From contig JAPTYO010000011.1 of the NCBI GenBank assembly GCA_036873135.1, positions 13,960,747-14,024,746 on the forward strand: 64,000 bases of DNA. The letters are read 5' to 3'. Both the position numbers and the translations under genes were made by a program. Of this stretch, positions 36,782 through 48,958 are shown one piece after another. The stretch is from Clarkia xantiana subsp. parviflora. Taxonomy: Eukaryota; Streptophyta; Magnoliopsida; Myrtales; Onagraceae. Every line of letters begins with the position of its first letter. Position 1 is the first letter of the stretch. Under the pieces are notes generated by a model. It was not told where the DNA came from and did no database searches. It saw only the letters and a program-made list of their open reading frames with translations.

Positions 36782-37496
36782 TGATGGATATACGCCTAAT
36801 TTGAACTCGTTGACTTCTGAATCGTTTTATTTTTATCACCCCGTTAATGATTGTAAATCGAAACTTTGACCCGAACACTCCGCCGAAACACCAACGGTCC
36901 GGACGAGGCAAAAATACTCATCCGGGCCACGCGTCGAACTGACCTAGCTGAGATCGGGTTGGCCAACCCATCTCCCCTAGGGAGGGGTTGGGTGGCCACA
37001 CCCAACCCCTACCCTTAGGGTCGGATTTTCTCTCCGCCCCCAAGGGCCCTGGCACCGTTTCCCGACTCCCACACTTAGATTATTTCCGCCAACCTCTCCA
37101 TGCTTTAAGGTTTTAATTATGTGATCAGAGACTAATTAATTGTGTTTAAAGGTTAACGATGTCATTAAGTCACCTTAATGACACCGTTGCCTATAAATAC
37201 AACCCTTCCACCATTCATTTGATCATCTTGATTACTGGTACATTTTTAGCTCTGGCTTCTCTCTACATTTTACCTCTCTAGAAGTATTCTGACTTAAGCA
37301 TCGGAGAGGGTTCATCAAGCACCACCCCCTCCGTGCTTGATACTGCCCCTCTTGCAGGGTCGCGTGGAGGAGAAGGAAAGGAGCAGAAGGACTTGCATCA
37401 GAGCGACTAGCCCCGAGAGTACTGAATCCGTCAGTTCACCAGTGAGGAATAAGCTTTAGATCGACGACCCGTTGACCGAGGGCTTAGAACCTAACA
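36782..37496 (+). mobile_element. Solo LTR of the Tat-like gypsy family
   Basis: 715 bp, TGATGGATATACGCC...CCTAACA, flanked by a perfect 5-bp duplication GGTTC (36777-36781 and 37497-37501). It is homologous over its length to the reverse complement of the LTRs at 52938-53795 and 62615-63501, sharing 'tgatggatatacgcc', 'taatgacaccgttgcctata' and 'taagcatcggagagggttca', but clearly diverged and with fewer palindromic units. A TATA box (CTATAAATAC) lies near 37191. Solo LTRs arise by recombination between the two LTRs of a full element. Confidence 0.92.
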
Positions 37497-37501
37497 GGTT
37501 C

Positions 37502-38394
37502 AATCCCCGTTAATGACCATGGGAATGAAAAATTGTTTATGGCCAGCACTTTACCCCTGAAATCTTGACTGTATCGAAATTATAGCGTTACCAGTTGAAA
37601 TGTACTTTTTGGAAAAAAAAAAATTCAAAATCTTATTTTTTTTTCACATAATAAAATAAAGGAAAAAAAAAGTACAAGGGAAAATCCATGGTTAAAAATG
37701 GTAGATATTTAGTATCCAAAGTATTTATATGATGCGTGGCAAAATAAAGTGTTCATATGATCGTCCAAAAAAAAGTGTTCATATGATGTTTTTTGGTAAA
37801 TTAAATAAAAAATATTAGTTTAAAACCTACAATGCTTCAACTACAACACGGTTCTCAATCCTACCGATGGAGCTTTCAAGCTTAAAAGAGGAAATGCTAT
37901 AATTCTAAAAACTTCTTTCATAATCCATACGATCCGTATTTTTAGCGAACTTATGTGTGATCATACTTGATTCCCTAAAGATATGTCTTAACTTATATAT
38001 CTTTTAAAGAGTGGAGGAGTATTCCGCAATCCAACAATATAGGCTTTATAGGTTGGTTGATAAATAAGATGAGATTATTAGCTTATTTCAATAGAAATTG
38101 AATCTATATTCAAACTTTTCCCTAAATTCATTCCATAACTCAAAAGGCCCATAATTCTAAAACAAACTATTGGTAAAACCAAGTTATCTTTGAAAACTAA
38201 TAAATCCAACACTTTTATTCGTTTCTCAAGATACTACATATCCCCTGCTAGACCAGGAGCTCCCACGGCCGTTCTGTCTGTATTAAGTTTAACACAACCA
38301 TGTTTAGGGTATACTGTTAGATCCGCTGAATAGGCTTCATCAAGGGTTAGAGTCCTCACGAGCTACGACCTACAAAAATAGATTAACCGAGCCG
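37502..38394. other. AT-rich intergenic DNA
   Basis: No gene or clear element. A short local duplication ('aaagtgttcatatgat') occurs near 37747 and 37773. Confidence 0.4.
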
Positions 38395-38556
38395 TTGCTA
38401 TTAGGGATATAAATTAGGAATAAAGATTTATTTATATATTAGATTACACTGTATCTTGTAATATATGTATCTTTTTATTATTTCATTACTTGTAACTTAT
38501 GTATATTCCTAATACCCATTGTAATATAATTCACCACTTCTTTATGGTATCAGAGC
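38395..38556 (+). mobile_element. Copia LTR fragment with primer-binding site
   Basis: AT-rich U5-like sequence ('taaattaggaataaagattt', 'attcctaatacccattg') runs directly into TGGTATCAGAGC at 38545-38556, the initiator-methionine tRNA primer site of Ty1/copia. No copia coding sequence follows, so only a 5' remnant remains. The left border is uncertain. Confidence 0.6.
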
Positions 38557-39859
38557 ACCTGCTCCAACGAGCGTAAAATTTGTTAACTTTCTGTGTTACT
38601 ACTTCATCGATCATACTGCTCCAACGAATCCCTACTACCTGTGTTGCGTCATCAACATATGTTTTATCTTCTATGGTCAGAATGCTCTAATAGGACCAAG
38701 TTTTAGGCTTCTATGCTCTTTCCGGATTCCAGACGCACTTCACTAACTTCTCTTGTGTCAAACCAGCACATTGCTTGTCCATCCAGGATTGAAGATCCAG
38801 AACGTCTCCTTACGAAGACGGGACGATCAAACAAAGTTTCTATTACCAACGACTCGTCGCATCACACAAGTTCCAACAAAGCATCACTCTAAAAGGAGGA
38901 AAGATAACTCATTTTCTTTTCCAAACGTTTTCTTTTCTTCTACATAAAGTCTTAGACTTGACGATCCAGCCGAAACCTTATCCTGCTGTTTGGCCTTGTG
39001 AGCCGCTAAATTCGTTATTTTGCTGAAGTTGTGAAGTCGTGACAGAGACATCCCAATAGAGAGTATTTGGAAAGATGTCAGGTCTGTAGAGCAACTCTAA
39101 CAGAGGACACTGAATCAGTTGTTAAATGTGTGACCAGCCCGACTGTAGGAAATACTATGAATAATCACAAATAACTGATAACATAATGACGGGCCACTAA
39201 ACGGTTAAGGCGAGTTTAATCCTCACAAGTCCTGCTCGAAGATGTGAGCCTTCCGTGTGGTTAACTCCACACTTAGATTTTCGAGTCCAAGCTTCACGCT
39301 GGAGATCCTAGCGTGTGCTCCACAACGTGATCTTCAAGCTCCTTACTTTAGGAATCATAACAATTTTAACATAATAGGAAAAAAAAAACACAAATAGAGG
39401 CAAATAGCATTTTATCCCGGGGTAGTAAGAGCGGCTGCATATTTCTTTGGGCGATTTTTAGGAAAATGAACTGGATATCGGGGATTATACTCATCTCTTA
39501 TATGAGAGACACTCACTGCTCGCTAACTAGCATGCCCGCACATTACGGGCGATAGGGAAGACACCTCTATTGTCATAACATACGACATTTCATGAGTACG
39601 CCCTGATTCTACAAGTACGACTAAGAGACAATAGTGCGAGCAAATGGTGGAGGCGACGCCTCCACCACCCACTCCTCGCTGAGAACTATATCTAAAATGA
39701 AGAAAAAACGACAATGTAATCCCCATCCGCTCAGCCTCTTTAGGCGACACCCTAAGAAGGTCCAACATGCGATGGACGTATGCCCCAACAATACCTCTCT
39801 AAACCAAACAAGGTATAGAGGAACAACCACTTGGGGACAATAAGGTAGGGAAATATCAA
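38557..39859. other. Unclassified sequence, probably retrotransposon-derived
   Basis: Includes a poor possible copia leader (38557-38950) and moderately GC-rich sequence near 39500-39850. Open frames up to 81 codons are present but match nothing I recognise. I see no intact gene. Confidence 0.35.
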
Positions 39860-40552
39860 CTTAGGTAACCATGGTTGGGTACAGATCCTATCATGGTAGA
39901 AATCTTGTTTACCACCATTACTTATAAATACCTATTTACATCCTTCAAATATATGAAGAATTCGGCCCCCCTATAAATCACACCCCCTATAAATAGAAGA
40001 ATTCAGCCGGCCTAACTCTAACGCCATTAATGCGATTTTGCAATTAATCTTTCACACCACCAATAGAGAGTTTAGAGAGAAAACTCTATTACCTAGACCC
40101 CTAGTCTACTTTTCTCAATATGTGATGTTTAGTTCGTGGAGAATATAACATTTATTTTGCCAGAGTGCGAGATTGAAGGATAGCGATTGGATAGTCGCGA
40201 AACAACCTAGTTAAGACGCCTGGGAACTAATAAGCTTGAACAAGAAGAAAGGACCAGATCATCAAGCTAGGATCTGTGGGATAATCTTGCCAAGAACGGT
40301 TAGTTTTCTTTATGATTATCCATTATTTCCAACAGTGATAGAAATCTTGTTTACCAACATTACTTATAAATACTTATTTACCTCCTTCAAATATATGAAA
40401 CTCTCTCTACATACATTTTATCTATTTACAAGTGTTCTCATTTAAGTAACAAATGAGAATTACCGGGACAAGATCCGATTCATCCATTTTTGCAGGTCTC
40501 GGTGCGGTATAACCAAGGAGCCTAGCTGAAGCCCATTCATGCGAATCCAACA
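39860..40552 (+). mobile_element. LTR-like fragment with internal direct duplication
   Basis: A segment of about 64 bp ('agaaatcttgtttaccacca' and following) at 39896-39959 recurs with few changes at 40339-40402. The sequence after the second copy, 'tttttgcaggtctcggtgcg' through 'gcgaatccaaca' (end 40552), resembles a gypsy LTR 3' end. No target duplication or polypurine tract could be fixed, so this is a tentative LTR fragment. Confidence 0.4.
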
Positions 40553-40858
40553 ATAGGTAAATGAATTGTACATCAATAACGAGTCAACAAATGTGGTCTT
40601 TCAATATGTCCTATCTTTTTACATGAGTAGATAGGTCATGTCAAACGATCGGTGGATTGCAAAACCTCTGCTCCAAACACAACTAATACTTTACTCATTA
40701 ACCATCCTACGATTATGTCCGGTTCCATGTTTCATCCATTAACGAAATTTTTTAGATTTAAGTGTGGTAATCGATAAATCATGGTCAGTTTTCTATCTCT
40801 AGTGAGCTCAGAACGAGTGAAAAATATTCTAGAAGCTATCACATATGACACCATGTAC

Positions 40859-40861
<3 letters not shown>

Positions 40862-40905
<44 letters not shown>
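40862..40905. repeat. (TA)n microsatellite
   Basis: About 22 uninterrupted TA dinucleotides. Confidence 0.95.
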
Positions 40906-40909
<4 letters not shown>

Positions 40910-41436
40910 TAATTATCCAATATATGTTTCCTTCCTGTGAATTTGTTAGTACCCTATGTATTTCCGTGTGGTTAGATGGCCCATTATGTTTTTTGCAAAT
41001 GTAATTTTTTGCTTTTTCGTTAAATTTTTTTTGTTAAGTAAGTACATAAACAACATATGATATGATCAATCAGCGTTACATTAATATTACATCAATGCCA
41101 CGTAAAAAAATAACATAATCGACAGAAATTAGTGGGTGGATTAATCAATCACATTAGCTTCATATCAACGCTACATGGCAATTAAGTGGAAAAATAGAGA
41201 GAAATTAGTGGGTGGATTAACTAATCACATAATAAAAAGTAGCGGACCATAAATATAAATATTAAAATATATACATTACTCATTATCAAATCCAACACAA
41301 AACACAACAAACCAAACCAAACCAAACCACCACCTCACATCATCTGAATCAACAAAGTAAATAAATATACAGAAGAAATCGGTCACTCCAAATATCTTCA
41401 TTATTAGAATTCCAAACTCGATGATCTATCAATTAA

Positions 41437-44408
41437 CTAGCTAGTGTTGGGCAAGGGAGTGGTCTTGTCGAAGGAGGATTTGTTGATGCTTCTTCCTCTT
41501 GTCCTCTTCCTTAACAGCAGCCGTCTCAGAAAGCCAATCCCATTAATCTGTTTCTTGCTGGGCACAATGGCAAGTGAGACGAACCCATTTTGACCACTAC
41601 CATTTTTGCTTTGCCCGGAATCATCCTCAGCTAGCATTCGGTCAAGGAGCGAAGAACGCTTGCTTAAGCTCTTCTTCACTAAGCCATTTGCAGGGTTATT
41701 AGTGGCGGAGACAATAACTTTGTCAAATAACGATCTCTCCCTCGGTGAAGCCAGCGCCTTCAACTGATTTCCGAGGTTTACGATCGTCTCTTGACATTCT
41801 GCTAACTTCACTGAAGCTGATGTTATCTCCCACCCCTGAAAATAATCATCAAGTTTACACCACAATCTCGAAAACTTGTAGTCCAAGAAACAAAAGGATT
41901 TAAACAACTTACAGATTGGTTCGGGTGTTCCGGAGTTTCCTTCTGGGCACTGCATCAAGATGGACTGACTAGTTGAAATTTGAAATGATGAAGTAGAAAT
42001 GTAAAATGTTACGTACCTTTCTAACTGAAGCTGAAGCTCGAGGCAGGTAGATTCTAAGTCTTGGCAGCATCTCTTCTTCTCCTCCATTTCAATCTCCAAA
42101 GAAGACAACTTCTGTAAGATATCATTATACTTGGATTTGGTCATCCTGAGCTGCGTCTCCAAATCTACATTCATTGCTTTCTGGTTTTCCATCTCATCCT
42201 CCATCACTAACTTTGCCTCTTTCATCTCCTCAACCTCCATTCTCAAACTTCCGATCTCCGCTTTCTCGACCTCATCATCACAATTCGCAGATTTCAGTTT
42301 CATCTCTATGCCGTTTTCCCCCACAAACGATGAATGGTTATCCACATCGTCTTTACGTCCGGGGGAGTCGGTGAAATTTATCCTTTTCTTGATCCTGTCT
42401 CTCGACGCGTTCTTGGGAGTGGTGGAATCGCTCTTCATTATCCATTCCAATGCATCTGCTAATTCTCCAACAAACACCTCGGCGTCGTGTTTTCCATCTA
42501 GCAGATCGCTGCACGCTCGAAGAACGTTTTCTTGGATCACACTCAACTCCGAGCTCTTCCACTGAAAAACGCGCACAAAGTAGTCTGCTTTCGTTGGAGT
42601 GAACGACTCTACCAATCGAGCGAGTTTCTGAACCGATTTGCTGAATTCACTTCTATGATAATCTTCTTCGCCTTTCCGTAATGGAGATTTCCACGGGAGG
42701 TAACCGGAGATTTTGACGTCCGAACTCCCAGTTTGATTCATAAAACCAAGTGCAATGCTTATGTCTTCAAAGAGCTCAAGTAAACTCCGGTTCGAGATCC
42801 GGGTTTGCTCCGTCATTGCATTCAACACAACTTGAAGCCAATCAAACGATATCTCCGTCGCTTTTCTCAGTTCATTTTCGGGAACCGAAACTATGGCGAG
42901 ATTATCGATCTCAACTCGGTTCAGCTTTTCGATCCGGAAATTCTCGAGCTCGGAGATGAGGGCATTAGCCCAAGAACCCGAAGAACTTGTTCTATTTCCA
43001 GCTACATCATCGACCTTTACTAACTCCATTCCTTCTCTGGTTTCTTCAACCTCCGACAATCTTAGAGATGTCTTGGAGCACAAGGCTCTAGAAGATTCGA
43101 GCTCGGTTTCTTTCCTCGCCACGAGTTCCTTCAAAGCCTTGTTCTCCTCTTCCACATCGCACAACTTCTCCACTAGGTAATTCACCTTATTGCTCGGTAA
43201 CTTCTTTGTCGATGATTGTTCGGGGTTTCTTTCCCGGCCGAGCATTTTGACCTCGTTCTTCATCTTTGTCATGGAAGCAGGACCCAGGAGTCTCTTCTGC
43301 ATAAGTACACGAAGCTGATGAATTTCCGCTTCGAGCTTCGCGATCTTCTTTAAGCTCTCGAGGTGGTTTCTGTGAGACGAGTCAGCGGATTGGCGGTGAT
43401 ATTCCAACTCATCGCTACGAATCGCCAGCTCCTTCTCAAGAACGCAGAACTCGTACTTTAGGAAAGCATTTTCTTTCTCGGTCGAGTCCAATCTAAACAT
43501 AAGTGCGTTGAATTCTGCTTCGGCTTGAGACTTGGATCTCGATAGATCCTCTATTAGTATCTCCTTTGCCAATAGCTCGGCCGATGTAGCGACAAGCTTT
43601 TTGCTTGATTCCGATAACTTGTCTTCCAAGTAATCTCTAGATGTCTCAGCATCTAGTACCTTTCGCTCTGAGTCTTCCCGAAGAAGCGTCAACTGCTCAT
43701 TGCGCTCTTCCAGCAGGGATTCGAGACGGCTCGAGTTTCCATTTGCAGCTGCGAGTTGACTTAGAGCATTATTGAGTTCAAGCCTTAGCTGTTGTACCTC
43801 AGTTTCCAGATTTTTCCCAGTATCTGAAATAGCAAATTGATGATATGAACAGGAGGCAAATAAAGAGACCACTAATATATATAACAATGACATATCTGAT
43901 TATTATTACCTGAAAGCTGTAATTCATAATTTTCTTGAGAATCAACAAGAACTGAAGCCAACGTCTGGTTGACGGATAAATCTGGCTTGGATTCATTATC
44001 AACTGGAATTGCCTGTTTATAGTAGTCATTGATATTAGTCTAGTCATAGACAGAGAAGAAAAATAACATGAAACCAATGTAATTAACAGCAGCAGCTTCA
44101 TGTTCATTTTCCTTGCAAATTAATAAATCTTTGCATAAGCAAGTAGAGATTTCTTGTATATTCAATGGTTTTAAGCTTCTTCAAGTGTGTATACCAAATA
44201 TTGTTAATAATGAAGTCAGCATAATGAATGAAGTTAATAATGGTTTCAATTATTATTAGTATCTAAAGAATAATTAAGAAGAAGGCTGTATTATATTATG
44301 TTATGTTACCTCTGTTCCTCCTTCATCTCCTCCTTCAGTGTCAGTGTCAGTGGTAGTGATTGTTTTCTCAGAAGATCTTCTCCTCCAACGCCAATTCTTG
44401 GAGTCCAT
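41437..44408 (-). CDS. Filament-like plant protein (FPP7-like), coiled coil
   Basis: Five coding exons on the minus strand, 44408-44310, 44012-43910, 43823-42017, 41949-41913 and 41835-41437; GT-AG borders and phases agree, giving 814 residues. The N-terminus MDSKNWRWRRRSSEKT is the FPP hallmark. Long coiled coils follow, with family motifs LSRSKSQAEAEFNALMF, KKIAKLEAEIHQLRVLMQKR, SWANALISELENF (about residue 380-395), a central KATEISFDWLQVVLNAMTEQ region, then EITSASVKLAECQETIVNLG and a basic C-terminus (GIGFLRRLLLRKRTRGRS). FPPs are plant-specific, long coiled-coil proteins, bind MAF1 at the nuclear envelope, and FPP2/FPP7-type members have been linked to microtubules in wood cells; a specific role here is unknown. 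The segment with 'GWEKAE' and 'LKECVQQLR' found in many FPPs is not visible between exons 2 and 3. The 37-base exon 4 is inferred from phase and splice sites; without splicing a 46-codon insert would result. Confidence 0.85.
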
Positions 44409-45331
44409 GTTGAGTGTTCCTTCCTGCTGATCTCTATCTAAATATAACACAAGGAAATTAGAGTGTGATTATGTTAACAAGGTAACTAAAAATCATTAAA
44501 TGCAAATTAGTATAGTGAAATGAAGGACGTTGCAGTTCTAATCGAGATGAAGAAATGTTACACTTTAATTCAAGAGCTAATTAGCTAGCTAGAGAGAGAT
44601 GATGTTGCAGCAGCTGCTTACATGTATATATATATATGTAAGGGGCGGTTGATGAAAGTGATGGAGATGAAAGAGAGATAATAATATGTGATATGGGCAA
44701 GGAAGGAGGTTGTCTCCTCTCCTCCTCGTACACCTAGAAGAATTTCAGGAACAAGAAACAACAAATAATTATATGTCTTAATATTAATAATGCATTCAAT
44801 TTATCTCTAACTAGCTAGCTAGCTACTGTTTGAAGTTCTATGGATGGGAGTGAGTCCACCGACAGATACGTTGGCTGTAATTAATTAAAGGGGAGTTATT
44901 ATTATTATTTAACGCTAGTGGAGTGGAGCTGTGGAGGAGTGGACTCAATTAACCAAAACGGAAACCAAATAATAATAATTACTGAAAGAGAAGCAGCAGG
45001 TAAGGAAAGGAAAGGAAAGGAAAGGGAGAAAATAAGATGATGAAAGTGGGACGGACGGTTTTGAGGTCCCATTAGTGTACGACGGACGACTCATTAAAGA
45101 GATTGACGTCGTCTAGTGGAAGGTGAAGAAAGGGACGACCATATCAGTTTTTTTTTTTTTTTTTTTTTTTTTTTTCAAGTTCGACTCGAGTTATTCTATT
45201 TGATCGGGTTTAAATTTTTCAACCACACGAGCTCGGTTCAACTCGGATTGCCAAGTTTAATATTATTCAGTTAAATCATAAATAGTGCACATTAGCTTGA
45301 GTTTGAACGACTCAAGCTCGAGTTAATAGGG
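44409..45331. other. FPP upstream region with simple repeats
   Basis: Contains the likely FPP leader and promoter (minus strand, 44409 to about 44700, with a TATATATATG run near 44625). A (GGAAA)n run lies at 45003-45025 and a T homopolymer of about 28 bases at 45148-45175. No gene. Confidence 0.5.
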
Positions 45332-45961
45332 TTAATAAGTTTTTTTGGTACCACATGTTTTGACAAATTTTAATTTTTGGTACAATATGTTTTATTTTTT
45401 TTATATTTTTGGTACCATACGTTTGAAACTTATATACTTTTGGTCCAACCGTTAAAATTCCGTCCATATTTCCCGTTAAGTGACAACTGACACGTGACCC
45501 ACCCTAAACTTTTGATTTTGTTCAATTTATTCCCTCTAATACACCCTAACTTTTATGTTCAATTTAGTCCCTAAGTTTCGCAATCAACATCTAGACTCGA
45601 TGGACCTAGCCCAAGGCTAGGTCAGACCTCGGTCGAGGTCTCCTGGGTCCGGCGACCCTGACCGGGGTAGGACCTAGCCCAGGGCTAGTTCTATCGAGTC
45701 TAGATGTTGATTTCGAAACTTCGGGACTAAATTGAAAAGAAAAGTTAGGGATGTATTAGATGTACTAAATTAAACAATATCAAAAGTTTAAGGCGGGTCA
45801 CGTGACTTGTACGTGTAAGTTAACAGAAAATATGGACGGAATTTTAACGGTTTGACCAAAAGTATACAAGTTCCAAACGTATGATACCAAAATTATACAA
45901 AAAAACATGTTGTACCAAAAACCAAAAGTTGTCAAACATCTGGTATCAAAAGACCTATTAA
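45332..45961. mobile_element. Foldback element, near-complete inverted repeat of 630 bp
   Basis: The left half pairs with the right half over nearly its whole length, about 300 bp per arm. Matching blocks include 'ccgttaaaattccgtccata' on the left and its complement at about 45836-45858, 'aacatctagactcgat' and its complement, and 'gacctagcccaaggctagg' facing 'ggacctagcccagggctag' around a short GC-rich centre near 45640. The outer ends are 'ttaataagt(t)n' and 'agacctattaa'. No open frame. A transcript would form one long hairpin. The target duplication is unclear. Confidence 0.8.
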
Positions 45962-46887
45962 TCCTTTATATAATATTTAAAACTCAAATAAATTCATACT
46001 CGACACGAATAGAATTTTGGAAACATAAACTCGATTAGTCTTGCGAACTTCTCGAGTCGAGTATAAATGAACTCATACTCGACTCAGTACAAGAAAACGC
46101 TTGACTCAACTCAAAATTTAAAAGAAGAAGGGTTGGGAAATAAATAAAGAACTGATCCGTCCAGACAGGACCGGAACTAGACCGTTTGGAATCGGTTCCA
46201 AACTTATTAGATTTTCAAGGGGAGAATCGGACCATGATCCGTTAGTATACTTCTCTAAGAACATGTTCTAAACTAGTCCGGCTTTTTTTAGACCGGTTTT
46301 GGCATGGGTCGGGTTGGTTCTTGACTGATTTTTTTTTAAAAAAAAAATAGTGTAAATATGTATAGAAAATCGGTCCAGACCGTGAGTGGGAGTCTTCCTA
46401 GGTATTAATCAACATAGTGGCGTGGCTTGGTTAATCAACAAAGCATGGGTGATGGCGGGTTTGCGCTAGGTTAAACGAGTGTTAATTATATGTGTTTAGA
46501 GCATTGTTTGTAAGGTCTCTACATGTATTGTGAGAGTGAGTACTCTATCCGGTATCCTCTAGTAACCCTCCGATGTTGATTGTGCTAGTGAAGTGGTGCT
46601 CCTCATTTGCCCGTGGATGTAGGTCGAATTGAACGAACCACGTTAAATCTTGTCTTCTCTATTGCTTTCTTTTAGTCCGTTTGTGAGTGTGTTGAGAGAA
46701 TCGATCCTAACAATATCCACATTATGTTATTTGGTAAACCAAACAATGTAATGCGTATTGTAATGTGATATCCATTATAATCTGAGATTACGTTCAAACT
46801 CAATTCAATGTAATTAGATTATATAAAAACAGGATGCAATGTAAGATTACATTAAAGATAACAAAGTGTTTATTATTATTTATTAAA
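45962..46887. other. Intergenic DNA
   Basis: No gene. 46150-46380 contains facing 'gaccggaactagaccg' and 'aatcggtccagaccg' stretches similar to those near 9290-9340, which may mark another small hAT-like MITE, but termini are not resolved. Confidence 0.4.
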
Positions 46888-47176
46888 CTAGGTTGTCGGT
46901 CCGCGCTTTGCGCGGTATGTAAATAGTAAACATAATTTAATCGTATTTTTTTAATATTTTTAATTAATTTTTTATAATACATAATCTAAAAATATTTTAA
47001 ATTATTTATTATGTAAATATAGATTATGTTATTTTTTAATATATTGTTTAACATATAGAATATATGCATAAAATATATAATAATTTAGATATGAAATACA
47101 CTAAGAAAAAATATTATTTTTTAACCAATGAAAAAATATTTAATAAAGTTTAATTAATTATAGGAAACAATTGAAA

Positions 47177-47180
47177 AATG

Positions 47181-47214
<34 letters not shown>
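47177..47214. repeat. (TA)n microsatellite
   Basis: About 17 TA dinucleotides inside the AT-rich body of the proposed Helitron. Confidence 0.85.
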
Positions 47215-47217
<3 letters not shown>

Positions 47218-47922
47218 GATAGATAGTTAGTATAAGTTGGTAAAATAATAATATAAATGTTTATTAATATATATGATGTTTTTTTTGGCCAAATTAATAT
47301 ATATGATGTTAATTCAAAATTTTCAAGTTAAATTTTATAATATTTGTCTCTATCTTATATATCTCAAATATTAAATTGAATATACGTACTTTATTAATTA
47401 ACTGAATAGCTATTACTGGAGTTTTATTATCATAAAATAAATATATTTTAATTTCTTTAAAAAGTAATTTATAAATAACATAAAATTGGGTTAGGAACCT
47501 AAAAACAGCATAAACTATCACAATTGTTTTTAACCACAACCTAGACTATTTTTTGTTTATATTCGGGGCTCTAATTATACTAATATTTCATAAAAAGTTT
47601 TCCCTCAAAATAAACAGAAATATCAAGTGTCAGTGATGTGAACCAATTGGTTGCATCCCTAGATATTATCATGACTTATATAATGAAAAAAAATTTAAAG
47701 CTTATAATAAGGGTATGTATCGCATGCGAGCCCATGGGTTCGTCTAATAGAGCCATAACTGTTATAATAAAAATGTTTCGTTTATTAACAAAAATATTTC
47801 TTTTTTACAACTAAGCATGTTAAAAGTTGATATGTCGTGATTATAGCGGACATAACCAACAAAATATATCCTATATTTATTTATCACCTTAATATAATCA
47901 TATTCATTCATGTTAATGTAAA

Positions 47923-47925
<3 letters not shown>

Positions 47926-47993
<68 letters not shown>
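47926..47993. repeat. (TA)n microsatellite, about 68 bp
   Basis: An uninterrupted TA run, the longest in the window, inside the proposed Helitron. Its open frame of Ile-Tyr repeats is an artefact. Confidence 0.95.
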
Positions 47994-47996
<3 letters not shown>

Positions 47997-48958
47997 TTAA
48001 AAGTAGATTAATGTTTAAATATAATACATAAAAATGATGATCATGTAGTAAAGTAAATAAAATATGAAAAACCGAGCACATAATTTGAAAGAAAAAATAT
48101 TACAAAATTTATTGAACGTAATACTTTTAGTTAATTGAAAAATATAACCTGAGTTGAATAATATAATCAGACACGGTAAACATAATAATATTGAAAAATA
48201 AAATATATGTGTAAAAGAAATATATTCCAAGAATTTTAGCAGAAATGAATAATTTAGAGCTTGTTATGAACATGTATTAATGTTAACATTAAATTTTGAT
48301 AGTTGTAATTAATATTATACAACACCTTAAAATGACACATTCGAATTAATTTAAAAAAATATGGTGAACAAAATTTAAATTACATAGATATCACCATACA
48401 TTACGCTAATATTTGCAAAGATTTTTCTCAATTGCAGAAATAGAAAAAAAAGACCACATATGGTATTATAGTTAAAAAAATTCATAGTTTAGTTTTTCAC
48501 ATGTATATCAAATTAATCAAATGCTCAAGTTTATGTTTACCTTAAAAATGAATCTCCCAAAAAGCGAGGTATTTTGTGCACCTCTTAATTTTTTTTCTTG
48601 TTGTATTTTTAATGTAGAAATATGACCACCGTCGTTCAATCAGGTACGTAGTCTCATCTCCATAGCCATCGGTTCATGCCCCACGTCATGTTTCATCCAA
48701 TATACGACATGTTTTGTTGCCTTTTTGCTTAACTCCCAATGACAACATAAAAACTTTTGAGTATCGAGCGACGGTAGTTGTAGAGATGAAGATAGAGATG
48801 AAGACGACACAAATATGTAAATAAGACGAATAATGAGAGGAAGGCCTGTGATGGTTGTTGTTAATTATGTTTGATTTACTTCCTCCGGTTCATATATTGT
48901 ATTTTTATGAGATATTGCAGGTTTCATGAGGAATGGTATAAGGTAACATTACATCGAT

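Noticed and set aside
41437..43893. Unspliced 818-codon reading of the FPP gene starting MSLLYILVV
   Set aside because: The start lies in an intron; splice sites give the family N-terminus MDSKNW and remove a 46-codon non-family insert near the C-terminus.
47837..48031. 64-codon frame with Ile-Tyr repeats
   Set aside because: Translation of the TA microsatellite.
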